35,713 bases of DNA from a virus. Below the pieces are notes generated by a model, which saw only the letters and a list, made by a program, of their open reading frames with translations, made no database searches and was not told the DNA's origin. The translations under genes were made by a program, and so were the position numbers. The stretch lies in the IMG/VR virus record IMGVR_UViG_3300006947_000036, positions 1 through 35,713 of that record, one strand, 5' to 3'. This document shows, piece after piece, positions 1 through 7,586 of the stretch; position 1 is the first letter of the stretch; each line of letters starts with the position of its first letter.

Positions 1-1
1 G

Positions 2-274
2 GCTATTGAGGCTCATAAGCGCCAGTTGATGGCCCTTGCGGTCGATGAAACGGATTGGCTCTTGGACCGGCTCAAAGTGGAGGCGTTGGACCCTGAGAAC
101 GGCGAGTCCACTCGCGTCAGGGCATTGGAAGTCATGGGTCGGATATACGGCTCTTATGCGCCGGAGAAGCAGCAGATCGAGACCGTTGGGAGTGGATTCT
201 TCGCCGATTTAAGCGCAGATGATGATGAAACGCCAGCCGGTGACAATATTATTCCTTTCGCATCAAGCACTTAG
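2..274 (+). CDS. Probable terminase small subunit, C-terminal part (5' end outside window)
   Basis: The reading frame is open from the first bases of the window (A-I-E-A-H-K-R-Q before the first Met at 29), so the gene starts upstream and only about the last 90 residues are here. The segment is acidic and helical, with a pattern of the type RVRALEVMGRIYGSYAPEKQ. That pattern resembles the C-terminal part of phage small terminases, which often carry an 'RVRALELLGK' stretch before an acidic tail. Small terminase recognises the viral DNA and hands it to the large subunit. Position supports this: it is the first packaging-module gene, about 1.4 kb before TerL. The DNA-binding N-terminal domain is not visible, so the family call is an inference. 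An internal TTG/ATG start at 26-31 is possible but has no clear ribosome binding site. Confidence 0.55.
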   Translation, partial: AIEAHKRQLMALAVDETDWLLDRLKVEALDPENGESTRVRALEVMGRIYGSYAPEKQQIETVGSGFFADLSADDDETPAGDNIIPFASST

Positions 275-556
275 CGGCGAGTACCACAGCATTGGGAGTG
301 CTGTGCTGCCATCATCCCGCCGTGCATGGGTGCATGAAAGGCCGCCGCGGCATGGTCCGGAGGGGGGGGGACGGAACCAGCAGCGAGGGCCGTCCGCGTC
401 ACTGGTTCCATAGGGACTATCTCACGACCTAGAGCAAAATAATGAAAACCCTTTTTTGTTGGGGGGGTATGCACCCTCAGATGGGGGGGGGTGCTTATGA
501 GGCTGGATATCAAAAAAATCGCGGGTGTATTTTTTCAAAACCGATTGGGGGCCACG
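275..556. other. Gene-poor region with three poly-G runs and inverted repeats
   Basis: About 280 bases without a convincing gene, in a window that is otherwise tightly packed. Runs of G lie at 362-370 (9), 461-467 (7) and 483-491 (9). Inverted repeats seen: CACAGCA/TGCTGTG at 285-291 and 299-305, GGAACCAG/CTGGTTCC at 373-380 and 402-409, and GCACCC/GGGTGC at 471-476 and 489-494. No T-tract follows any of them, so they do not look like standard terminators. Short ORFs on either strand have poor composition and no ribosome binding sites. A packaging (cos/pac) site or a structured RNA is possible given the terminase context, but nothing here proves it. Confidence 0.5.
373..409. repeat. 8-bp inverted repeat with 21-nt spacer
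   Basis: GGAACCAG at 373-380 is perfectly complementary to CTGGTTCC at 402-409. It sits just after the 9-G run in the non-coding stretch between the small terminase and the DUF5675 gene. The role is unknown: it could be a protein-binding dyad, RNA hairpin base or packaging-site element. Confidence 0.55.
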
Positions 557-763
557 ATGCCTACAGAAAAAAAGACCAAAAAGACATTCTCTCCGTGTAG
601 CACCTGTTCCAGCAGGCAGAAATGCATTGGTTCGGGTAGGTGTGCTGAAAAATCGCGGGGGACAAAACGCCCGTTTATTGATGTGTGGATTCCAAAAGTG
701 GTAGACAGATTCGTTTTGGCGGTTATATTTAATACCAGACACCTCTCAGCTGGACCGTATTAG
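557..763 (+). CDS. Small cysteine-rich protein (possible)
   Basis: A 68-residue ORF starting MPTEKKTKKTF, with cysteines at 14, 17, 23 and 29 (CxxC-x5-C-x5-C) after a lysine-rich N-terminus. Small phage proteins with this type of Lys-rich, four-cysteine knuckle are common, and the spacing would suit a structural zinc site. No function can be given. ATG 557 is chosen because the Cys cluster follows directly and a GGGG stretch lies upstream at 547-551, although this is a weak ribosome binding site. An in-frame GTG at 491 and ATG at 497 would add residues that partly translate the poly-G region and look non-coding. It is not clear whether this is a real gene. Confidence 0.4.
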   Translation: MPTEKKTKKTFSPCSTCSSRQKCIGSGRCAEKSRGTKRPFIDVWIPKVVDRFVLAVIFNTRHLSAGPY

Positions 764-849
764 GCTGTTGTGTGGTTAAGTGGGGTGATCCCCTGCAAAA
801 ATCTATCGTTGCTCTGCGAGCATTTGAGGGGGCTTAACAGGTGGACTGC

Positions 850-1269
850 ATGCAAGTGATTAATTTACGGCGCTTTAGCTATCACCCTACGGGTACTCTG
901 GGGGTGTTAACCATGCCCGACCCTACGATCAAGCCGTTCACAACGATAGAGCGCCCGTGGATGAATAACGTGCGTTTCCAAAGCTGCATCCCTGAAGGGG
1001 CATACGCGCTGGAATGGAAAGAGTCCCCGCGCTTTGGGATGACTTACGAGCTGTCGAATGTCGATGCTCGCGACCATATCCTGATTCATGCCGCAAATTT
1101 TTCTACTGATGTTGAGGGTTGCATCGGAATTGGCAGCGGGCTTTTAAAGGATCGTATGGGGGTGGCTCTCTCTCGGAAAGCCTTAAAGCGCTTTCATGAT
1201 GCCACGGAGGGCAAGCAATGGATTCTGCGAATCGCATTTGCAAAATTTGCAGCGATACCCAACCCCTAG
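850..1269 (+). CDS. DUF5675 family protein
   Basis: A 139-residue protein with the whole DUF5675 pattern: an N-terminal strand with GTLGVL, then 'TIERPWMNN', 'CIPEGAYALEW', 'SPRFGMTYEL', and the signature IHAANFSTDVEGCIGIG near residues 79-95. The family is widespread in phages and prophages, often near lysis genes, but its biochemical role is not settled. The conserved His80 and Cys91 (GCI) recall the His/Cys arrangement of L,D-transpeptidase (YkuD) active sites; this is an analogy, not proof. ATG 850 is preferred because AGGTGG (839-844) lies 5 bases before it; GTG 841, served by the GAGGGGG at 826-832, would add MDC. The last 52 bases overlap the HNH gene. Confidence 0.8.
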   Translation: MQVINLRRFSYHPTGTLGVLTMPDPTIKPFTTIERPWMNNVRFQSCIPEGAYALEWKESPRFGMTYELSNVDARDHILIHAANFSTDVEGCIGIGSGLLKDRMGVALSRKALKRFHDATEGKQWILRIAFAKFAAIPNP

Positions 1270-1703
1270 AGCAATTCGCGCTTATTCGGAAAGAGAAAGG
1301 TCGGGAGACACGGAGGCGCACTTGCGCCAAATGCCGAGCTGACCAGATTAGAGCTACGATTGCCAGCAGCCCCGAAAAATATCTTCAAAGCTGGCTTAGG
1401 CGCGGCACTGGCCCCAAAGAGCATAGGCAAGTAACGGTCACACTGGAGGAACTGGTGTCGATCTGGGTAGAACAGGCTGGCCGCTGCGCGGTTACCAGCA
1501 TGGCGATGACTTACGCCCCCAAGCTGTTAAAAAAATCAACAGGGTTAAACCTGTCGGTGGACCGCATTGACCCCGAAAAACACTACACCAAAAAAAATAT
1601 CAGGCTGGTCTGCCATAGAGTCAACATAATGCGAAGTGCTGGCGATGACAGCGAGCTTTTATGGTGGTGCAAACAGGTATCGACAGGGATAGAGAATGAC
1701 TGA
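1218..1703 (+). CDS. HNH endonuclease with N-terminal zinc ribbon
   Basis: 161 residues. The N-terminus holds two CxxC pairs (Cys8/Cys11 and Cys36/Cys39), a zinc-ribbon arrangement. The C-terminal half has the His-Me finger pattern typical of phage HNH nucleases: 'GRCAVTSMAMT' near residue 88, 'LSVDRIDP' at 113-119, and 'YTKKNIRLVCHRVN'. Known relatives nick or cut DNA; HNH proteins beside terminase are in some phages required for cos cleavage and packaging, whereas elsewhere similar genes are homing endonucleases. The gene overlaps the DUF5675 gene by 52 bases and TerL by 8 bases, so it is translationally embedded in the packaging operon. That argues for a packaging role over a recent insertion. 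GGAGGG lies just before the ATG. Confidence 0.85.
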   Translation: MDSANRICKICSDTQPLEQFALIRKEKGRETRRRTCAKCRADQIRATIASSPEKYLQSWLRRGTGPKEHRQVTVTLEELVSIWVEQAGRCAVTSMAMTYAPKLLKKSTGLNLSVDRIDPEKHYTKKNIRLVCHRVNIMRSAGDDSELLWWCKQVSTGIEND

Positions 1704-3285
1704 AGATGAATTAATTCATGTGGCTAAAAAATTCAAAGGGGACTTCCCGCTTTATGCCAAAAATGTTTTAAGAGTAGTGACAAAGGACGGGGATCTGGTC
1801 CCGTTTAAGCTCAATGAAGCGCAAAAACTTGTTCACGCCAAGCTGGATAAGCAGTTAAAAGAGACCGGCAAGGTAAGGGCGCTGGTGTTAAAGGCCCGAC
1901 AGGTTGGCATTTCCACCTATATTGAGGGTCGGTTGTTCTGGAGAACCACTCAAACCCGCAATGCCAATGCGTTTGTTCTATCGCACCTTGCGGAATCGAC
2001 CAACTCTATCTTTCAAATGGTCAGTACATTCTACGATAACGTACCGCATAAAGCGTTTGCACCGCTTCTTACCAGCAGATCCGCTCAAACTTTAGTGTTT
2101 CACGACATTAACAGCCGGTACAGGGTGGGTACAGCGCGGTCTGCCCAGACTGGGCGAAGCCAAACCAACCGATTTGTACATGGGTCCGAGGTTGCTTTCT
2201 ATCCACAGGGTCAAGATATTGTAGCCGGCTTACTTCAAAGTGTTGGTGAAAAAGATACGGAGGTAATTTTAGAATCAACGGCGAATGGCGCTGGTGGCTG
2301 GTTTTATGAACAGGTCATGAAGTCTCTGCGTGGCGAGTCAGAGTGGATTGTATGCTTTGTACCGTGGTTTTTAATGACCGAGTACAGGCGCAAGGTCCGC
2401 CCTTACTTTGAAATAACGGTAGACGAGCAGGCGCTGTCAGAAAAATACCAGCTTGATAATGAGCAGCTTCAGTTCCGCCGAGACAAAATTGACGAGCTGG
2501 GGGGCATTGATCTGTTCCGGCAGGAGTATCCATCAAACGAGCTTGAGGCTTTTCTTACGTCTGGCCGGTGCTTTGTCGAAGACGCCGTGCTGTCTGCTGC
2601 CGAGGAGGAGTGCTATACGCCAGATTTCGTGGGGGAATTTTCGCAACACCAGCTGCATGAAAGGCATAACGGCCCTTACCGAGAGTGGCACCCACCATCG
2701 CCGGATGAGTCATATGTCATCGGGGGTGACGTTGCGGAAGGTTTATTGCACGGGGACTATTCATGCGCCCAAGTTTTAGACAAGAGGGGCAGACAGGTTG
2801 CCTGCTATCACGGGCATGTAGACCCTTGGGAATTTGGCAACGTGCTGAAAGAACTGGGTCAAAGGTACAACAATGCTTACATGGTAGTGGAAAGAAACAA
2901 CCACGGACTTACCACCTTGCGCCGACTACAAGAACAAAACTACCCATCGATGTTTGTGGAAAGCTCGGTGGACGGAGCCTATGGCGACAAGATGACCAAG
3001 CGAGGAGGATTTCTTACCACAAGCAAAACGAAGCCGCTCATTATCGATAACCTTGCCGCACTTATCCGCCAGCATGACGCGGGGGTAGCTGACATTAATC
3101 TTATTTCTGAATTGCGGACTTATGTGATTAATGAGAAAGGGGCTACCAATGCACAATCTGGCTGCTATGATGACAGAGTGATGGCTTTTGCTATTGCTCT
3201 CCACGGATTGATCTCGATGCCGCGCCCAAGAGTCCATTTGGCTCCGCGCCGCTTCAAAACAGTTGACTCCGTGGCGGGCTATTGA
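1696..3285 (+). CDS. Terminase large subunit (ATPase and nuclease)
   Basis: 529 residues, the usual length for TerL, the motor that pumps DNA into the prohead and cuts it. The ATPase part shows a Walker-A-like loop KARQVGIST (residues 66-74), a Walker-B-like segment FVHGSEVAF with Glu165, and the coupling motif ESTANG (193-198). The C-terminal RNase-H-like nuclease shows VIGGDVAEG with Asp345, VVERNNHG with Glu399, and a DD pair at 492-493 before RVMAFAIAL. These three acidic positions match the metal-binding triad of the family. The start overlaps the HNH gene by 8 bases. The stop codon shares its A with the portal ATG (TGATG), indicating coupled translation. Terminase lineage (headful or cos) cannot be decided from motifs alone. 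Confidence 0.95.
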   Translation: MTEDELIHVAKKFKGDFPLYAKNVLRVVTKDGDLVPFKLNEAQKLVHAKLDKQLKETGKVRALVLKARQVGISTYIEGRLFWRTTQTRNANAFVLSHLAESTNSIFQMVSTFYDNVPHKAFAPLLTSRSAQTLVFHDINSRYRVGTARSAQTGRSQTNRFVHGSEVAFYPQGQDIVAGLLQSVGEKDTEVILESTANGAGGWFYEQVMKSLRGESEWIVCFVPWFLMTEYRRKVRPYFEITVDEQALSEKYQLDNEQLQFRRDKIDELGGIDLFRQEYPSNELEAFLTSGRCFVEDAVLSAAEEECYTPDFVGEFSQHQLHERHNGPYREWHPPSPDESYVIGGDVAEGLLHGDYSCAQVLDKRGRQVACYHGHVDPWEFGNVLKELGQRYNNAYMVVERNNHGLTTLRRLQEQNYPSMFVESSVDGAYGDKMTKRGGFLTTSKTKPLIIDNLAALIRQHDAGVADINLISELRTYVINEKGATNAQSGCYDDRVMAFAIALHGLISMPRPRVHLAPRRFKTVDSVAGY

Positions 3286-5279
3286 TGCAGGAAGAAATCG
3301 AAGAGCAGGGTATAGATGTCGAAAACCCTGACGGAAACCAAGAAACTGAGCTGATTAACATTGGTAATCGGCTCAGCACTCTATTTAGAGAATATAAAGA
3401 AGCTCGCACTGAAACTGAAGACGAGTGGATAGAGGACTTGCGCCAGTTTTCTGGACAGTATAGCCCTGAGATCCTTGCCCGACTCAACTCTGACGCCGGC
3501 ACCCGCAGTACAGTGTTCGTTGGCCTGACCAGAACCAAGGTTATGGCTGCGTACAGTCGCATTGTTGACCTTTTGTTCCAACAAAGTGACGCCTTTTTCT
3601 CTATTAAGCCTACCCCTAGGCCTAAAATAAGCGAAATAAAACGCACAAAAATGCAACAAAACCTAGTGCAAAACATGATGGCACTGGCTCAGGGACAGCC
3701 TCCAGAGGTAATTCAACAGGTTTTCTTAGAAAATGAAGACAAAATTGAAAAAGGTTTACAGAAACAGGAAGAAGATCTGGCCGAAGAAGCTGCAAAAGAA
3801 ATGCAGACTGACATCAGAGACCAGCTAGTTGAACAAAACGCAGACCAAAAACTAAAAGAAGCCATGCTTGAGGCCTGCATTTATGGGTCTGGGGCGCTTA
3901 AAAGCGGCACGATTAAGATTGATGTTACGCAATCCTACGAGCGCGTTCCAGATGAGATGGGTAATGAAACCTTTCAGATGTCTGAGCAAGAAGAGGTCAA
4001 GCCCGAAATAGAATCGGTGTCTATTTTTGATTTGTACCCTGACCCTTATTGCACTTCTCTTGAAGACTGTTCCGGTCTGTTCCGCCGGCACATATTAACG
4101 CGCCGTCAGTTTAGAGAGCTGGCAGATCTACCTTCGTTCGACACAGAAATTATTCTGTCAGTCTTAAAAGACAACCGAAAAGGAAATCACAGCGAGGAAG
4201 GCCATGAGCGTACTCGCCGAGAAATTGCAGGAATGCAACAGCAAACTGAATCTGGTCGTTTTGATCTTCTAGAATACTGGGGGTCCATTGACGGATATGA
4301 CTTACAGGACTCTGGCGTACAGTTGCCGGAAGGCGCTGACCCCTCAGAAGAATATGATGCCAACGTATGGCTTTCAGGTAATAAGGTTATTAAGGCTTCC
4401 CTGAATGTGGTCAAGGGATACCGCATTCCGTACCAAATTTTTCCTTACGAGCGTACCCCGCACCAGTTTTGGGGGGTCGGTGTTCCTCGCATGATGCGCG
4501 ACTCTCAAACGACCATGAACGCTGCCACAAGAATCTGGTTAGACAACATGGCGCTGTCATCTGGCCCAATGGTTGAAGTCAACACTGACTTGCTTGCAGC
4601 CGGCGAAGACCCAACAGACCTTCATCCTTGGCGGGTATTCTTGCGATCCGGTGGCGATGGGTCCATGCCGGCTGTTAGATATTATCAGCCAACTGCAAAC
4701 GCTAACGGCTTAAATCAAATCATTGAAATCTTTCGCCGGTTCGCGGATGAGACAACTTCGCTGCCTTCCTATACTCACGGCGAGCAATCTCAGGGATTAA
4801 ATAAAACAGCAACGGGCATGTCGATGTTAATGGGTGCTGCGAACGTGGCCCTTAAAAGCACTATCAAAAACATTGACGATTTCCTTATACGCCCTATGAT
4901 TGAATCAATGTTCCACTTCAATATGGAGTTTGGGACGAACGAGCGGGCTAAAGGTGATCTCAAGATCGTGGCCCGTGGTAGCACCGCTCTTATTCAGAAA
5001 GAAGTGCAAAGCCAGCGGCTATTACAATTCCTTTCGCTGGTATCAAACCCAATGGATGCAAGCCTTGTTGACCGCGCCAAGCTGTTGCGTGACATCGCTA
5101 CGAGCATGGAAATTGATGCGGACAAAGTCATTAAGACCGAGGAGCAAATCAATGCCGAGCAACAAGCAATTTTACAACAGCAATCTATGCTCGCCCAAGC
5201 AAGCGAGGGCAATCAAGATGCTGGCCCTGACGGAGGAATGGCAGTGCCTAATGGAGGTAGTGCAGGACCGTTTAGATGA
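3285..5279 (+). CDS. Portal protein (head-tail connector, podovirus type)
   Basis: 664 residues directly after TerL, starting at ATG 3285, which overlaps the TerL stop as TGATG; the preceding TTG at 3282 is less likely. The portal is the dodecameric ring at the unique capsid vertex through which DNA enters and leaves. The sequence fits large short-tailed-phage portals: an N-terminal helical part ('WIEDLRQFSGQY'), a long Gln/Glu-rich helical insertion (about residues 120-185), a central part with 'IFDLYPDP' and 'YEYWGS'-like strands, 'TGMSMLMGAANVALK' near residues 505-520 resembling the stem and crown region, and a Gln-rich C-terminus. Family assignment is from overall pattern and position rather than a single catalytic motif. 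Confidence 0.85.
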   Translation: MQEEIEEQGIDVENPDGNQETELINIGNRLSTLFREYKEARTETEDEWIEDLRQFSGQYSPEILARLNSDAGTRSTVFVGLTRTKVMAAYSRIVDLLFQQSDAFFSIKPTPRPKISEIKRTKMQQNLVQNMMALAQGQPPEVIQQVFLENEDKIEKGLQKQEEDLAEEAAKEMQTDIRDQLVEQNADQKLKEAMLEACIYGSGALKSGTIKIDVTQSYERVPDEMGNETFQMSEQEEVKPEIESVSIFDLYPDPYCTSLEDCSGLFRRHILTRRQFRELADLPSFDTEIILSVLKDNRKGNHSEEGHERTRREIAGMQQQTESGRFDLLEYWGSIDGYDLQDSGVQLPEGADPSEEYDANVWLSGNKVIKASLNVVKGYRIPYQIFPYERTPHQFWGVGVPRMMRDSQTTMNAATRIWLDNMALSSGPMVEVNTDLLAAGEDPTDLHPWRVFLRSGGDGSMPAVRYYQPTANANGLNQIIEIFRRFADETTSLPSYTHGEQSQGLNKTATGMSMLMGAANVALKSTIKNIDDFLIRPMIESMFHFNMEFGTNERAKGDLKIVARGSTALIQKEVQSQRLLQFLSLVSNPMDASLVDRAKLLRDIATSMEIDADKVIKTEEQINAEQQAILQQQSMLAQASEGNQDAGPDGGMAVPNGGSAGPFR

Positions 5280-5433
5280 GACTTTAGAAAAACTAGAGTC
5301 GGCAGACGAAAACAATTTTCGCCTTCAGCAAGGTCGAGCTTACGAGCTACGAAAAATGCTAGGGCTACAGAAAACCGCAGAAGCGGTCATTAATGCTGAA
5401 CGGACGCCTAAGCGAACTCACAGCATTGAATAA
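5218..5433 (+). CDS. Small helical protein overlapping the portal end
   Basis: A 71-residue ORF beginning MLALTEEWQ, starting inside the portal gene in another frame and ending 27 bases before the scaffold gene. A GAGGG at 5204-5208 precedes the ATG at a reasonable spacing. The sequence is a charged helix pair ('QDRLDETLEKLESADENNFR', then 'GRAYELRKMLGLQKTAEAVI'). Small helical proteins are common between portal and scaffold genes in podophages; their role is generally unknown. A second Met at 5251 is an alternative start. I cannot assign a function. Confidence 0.65.
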   Translation: MLALTEEWQCLMEVVQDRLDETLEKLESADENNFRLQQGRAYELRKMLGLQKTAEAVINAERTPKRTHSIE

Positions 5434-5460
5434 CGGACACCCTCAAAAAGGAACCGTAGT

Positions 5461-6357
5461 ATGGCAAAAATAGATCCAGAAGCACTTGAAGCGGAAGCTC
5501 AAGAGATGATGCGCGAGGCACAAGGACTTTTAGCGGAACCCGAAGGGGACACACCGCAAGAACCCGAAGCTCGCAGATCAACAGCCCCCAAAAAATCTGC
5601 GGATACGGCTGAATCTGAGCAAGAGATTTCCTTAGAAGATACAGGCGGCGATGTATCCGAAGAGGAGTTGGCCCAAAAAAAGGCCGATGACCGTTACAGG
5701 AATGCTCAACGGAAGATGACTCAAGCAACCACTGAGGCCAAAGAACTGCGAAGGCAAAACGAGCAGATCATGGCTGAGCTGGGAAACTTGAAAAATCAGC
5801 TTGCAGAAAAAGATGTCGATGTACAGGCGCTTAAACAGGTGAGGGAAGAATACCCCGATCTTGCGGCTCCTATACTTGATGAGATGGAAAGGACGCAAGC
5901 AAAGGTAGCAGAAGCTACAGGTGCATTAGAACAACTTCAGCAAATGAGGCATGACGAAGCCCAGCGTACAGCGCAGTCGGCTCACATGGACATCATACGG
6001 GAGTCCCACCCAGACCTAGACGCTATAGTCGGGACGGGAGACTGGGACGATTGGCTGGAGCTGCAAAATGGGCAAGTACATCAGTGGGTAGAGTCCGGCT
6101 CTAGCAACGATGTTATTGCAGTTTTGACAAAGTTTAAAGTGGACAGTGGTTACGCGCAGCCTACGGCGCAAGAGAGGGCGCTGGAAAAAGGACGAGCAGC
6201 GGCAGAGCCGAAGCTCCCAAAATCCAGAAAGCCCAATACAGGTTCCGGAAAACAAGCTTGGAGCGTGGCCGATATTACTAAAATGTCTAATATTGATTTT
6301 GAAAAAAATCAAGAGGCAATTTTGGCGGCTATGAGCAAGGGAGAGATCCGGCAATAA
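5461..6357 (+). CDS. Capsid scaffolding protein
   Basis: 298 residues, very acidic and charged, with long predicted coiled-coil (about residues 75-190, for example 'ELRRQNEQIMAELGNLKNQL'), an acidic disordered N-terminus, and a basic segment near residues 240-265 (KLPKSRKP) before a short C-terminal helix. Scaffolds in short-tailed phages are helical, low in aromatic residues, and use a C-terminal helix-rich end to bind the coat protein. Position between portal and major capsid gene is the classic place. AAGGA upstream of ATG 5461 serves as ribosome binding site. No protease motif is visible in it, so processing, if any, would need another enzyme. Confidence 0.8.
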   Translation: MAKIDPEALEAEAQEMMREAQGLLAEPEGDTPQEPEARRSTAPKKSADTAESEQEISLEDTGGDVSEEELAQKKADDRYRNAQRKMTQATTEAKELRRQNEQIMAELGNLKNQLAEKDVDVQALKQVREEYPDLAAPILDEMERTQAKVAEATGALEQLQQMRHDEAQRTAQSAHMDIIRESHPDLDAIVGTGDWDDWLELQNGQVHQWVESGSSNDVIAVLTKFKVDSGYAQPTAQERALEKGRAAAEPKLPKSRKPNTGSGKQAWSVADITKMSNIDFEKNQEAILAAMSKGEIRQ

Positions 6358-6382
6358 ACTATTGTCAGAAAGGTAATTTATC

Positions 6383-7255
6383 ATGGCTATTGGTGCAAAT
6401 GGATCGAGCGCAGCGTTTACTTACGCGGCCAACCAAGGCGGCTTCATACCCGAAGTCTTTTCAAAAATGTTGCAGGCGAAGTTTTATAAATCTTCAGTTC
6501 TTCCTGCTATTTCTAACACCGACTACGAAGGCGAAATCTCTGGTCAGGGCGACAAGGTACACATTCGTACCGTCCCCACTGTCACAGTTGCCGACTATAC
6601 TGGTACTGTCAGCTATACAAATCTGACTACCAGCACAGTCGAGCTGAACATTGATCAGGCTAAAAGCTACGCTTTTAAAGTTGATGATGTCCTGAAGGCT
6701 CAGGGTGACATGGATATGCTTGCTGCCGCATCTGGCGATGCTGCTGAGCAAATGCGTATTGCTGTTGAGACTCAAGTCCTGTCTAGCATAGTGACTGGAG
6801 CGACAACCATTCAAGCTCAGGCCACACAATCGTCTAGCAGCATACTCGCCTCAATTTTGAGCATGGGTCAAGCGCTTGACGAGCTGAATATTCCAGAGGA
6901 AGGTCGATTCATCGTTCTTTCGCCTGAGTTTATTTCGCTACTCAAGCAGTCTGAACTTCGACAAGCTTACCTGACAGGTGATAGCACATCACCACTGCGT
7001 AATGGTCAGGTTGGTGTGGTTGACCGCTTTAAGGTCTTCAGCAGCAACATGCTGTATACGCCAGCAGCAGGTGCAGACGCCGGCTATACACACGTTATGG
7101 CGGGACACCCCAAGGCGACTTGTTTCGCTTCTCAGTTTACTAACACTGAGACTGTGCGACTGGAAAGCACCTTTGGTGACGGCGTTCGTGGCCTCAAGGT
7201 TTACGGCTCTAAAGTCGTAGTGCCTGATGCGCTTGTTGTAGGTAAGTGGACTTAA
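6383..7255 (+). CDS. Major capsid protein
   Basis: 290 residues, the likely main coat subunit. It begins with an N-terminal helix-like stretch ('GGFIPEVFSKMLQAKFYKSS'), then 'GDKVHIRTVPTVTVADYTG', 'DDVLKAQGDMDMLAAASGDA' and a strand-rich C-terminus ending 'GLKVYGSKVVVPDALVVGKW'. This arrangement is typical of HK97-fold coat proteins of short-tailed phages (N-arm, E-loop, spine helix, A-domain); the fold is inferred from pattern. AAGG precedes the ATG. It follows the scaffold gene and is followed at once by a strong intrinsic terminator, which fits the most highly expressed gene of the module. Confidence 0.9.
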   Translation: MAIGANGSSAAFTYAANQGGFIPEVFSKMLQAKFYKSSVLPAISNTDYEGEISGQGDKVHIRTVPTVTVADYTGTVSYTNLTTSTVELNIDQAKSYAFKVDDVLKAQGDMDMLAAASGDAAEQMRIAVETQVLSSIVTGATTIQAQATQSSSSILASILSMGQALDELNIPEEGRFIVLSPEFISLLKQSELRQAYLTGDSTSPLRNGQVGVVDRFKVFSSNMLYTPAAGADAGYTHVMAGHPKATCFASQFTNTETVRLESTFGDGVRGLKVYGSKVVVPDALVVGKWT

Positions 7256-7273
7256 TAGGTCCAATCTTTAAGC

Positions 7274-7301
7274 GGGGGAGGGCAACCTCCCCCTCTTATT
7301 A
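7274..7301 (+). terminator. Intrinsic terminator after the major capsid gene
   Basis: A perfect 8-bp stem GGGGGAGG (7274-7281) / CCTCCCCC (7286-7293) with a GCAA tetraloop (GNRA type), followed by TCTTATTAT. It lies 18 bases after the capsid stop codon. The U-tract is imperfect, so readthrough into the tail genes, which have no obvious promoter of their own, is likely. Confidence 0.85.
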
Positions 7302-7321
7302 TCAGAATAACTGGATGCAAT

Positions 7322-7582
7322 ATGATTGATGCTCCAACAAAGAAAGACCAAATATTTGCTGAAGCCAAGAAGGATTTTGGCGTTCAGCTGGACCGCAGGA
7401 TGACCTGCGCTGACCTTTCCGATCAGCTGCAAAGGATGAAACAAGCAAAAGACACTCCTCAAAATGAGGTTACGTTTGCGGAAACACCTAAACGTGTTCG
7501 CAATATTATTACTGGTAACGAGTTTGATTACGACCCTATATGGGCCAACCATCCTGACTTGCTAATTATTGAATGGGAGTGA
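7322..7582 (+). CDS. Small structural-module protein, function unknown
   Basis: 86 residues between the capsid gene and the adaptor gene. The N-terminal half reads as a charged helix-turn-helix-like segment ('AEAKKDFGVQLDRRMTCADL'), similar in style to small SAP/LEM-like helical segments seen in small head proteins. The C-terminus is acidic and aromatic (FDYDPIWANHPDLLIIEWE). The position suggests a head accessory or head-completion protein, but no family is recognised. The start is ATG 7322 with only a weak purine stretch (GGA) upstream. The stop lies 4 bases before the GTG of the next gene. Confidence 0.7.
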   Translation: MIDAPTKKDQIFAEAKKDFGVQLDRRMTCADLSDQLQRMKQAKDTPQNEVTFAETPKRVRNIITGNEFDYDPIWANHPDLLIIEWE

Positions 7583-7586
7583 CCTA

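Noticed and set aside
219-413. Plus-strand 64-aa ORF overlapping the end of the small terminase
   Set aside because: Runs through the poly-G segment, Arg/Pro-rich, and no upstream Shine-Dalgarno sequence.
271-742. Minus-strand ORFs in the gene-poor region
   Set aside because: Poor composition, translated poly-C/poly-P from the G runs, no ribosome binding site, and all other genes are on the plus strand.
782-822. Short hairpins GGGG-TGAT-CCCC and TGCTC-TGC-GAGCA as a terminator
   Set aside because: Stems of only 4-5 bp, no following T-tract; not strong enough to call.
4900-5217. Upstream extension of the small protein that follows the portal
   Set aside because: This part lies entirely inside the portal gene and reads like an out-of-frame shadow (Ser/Arg/Trp-rich); the start at 5218 with GAGGG is preferred.
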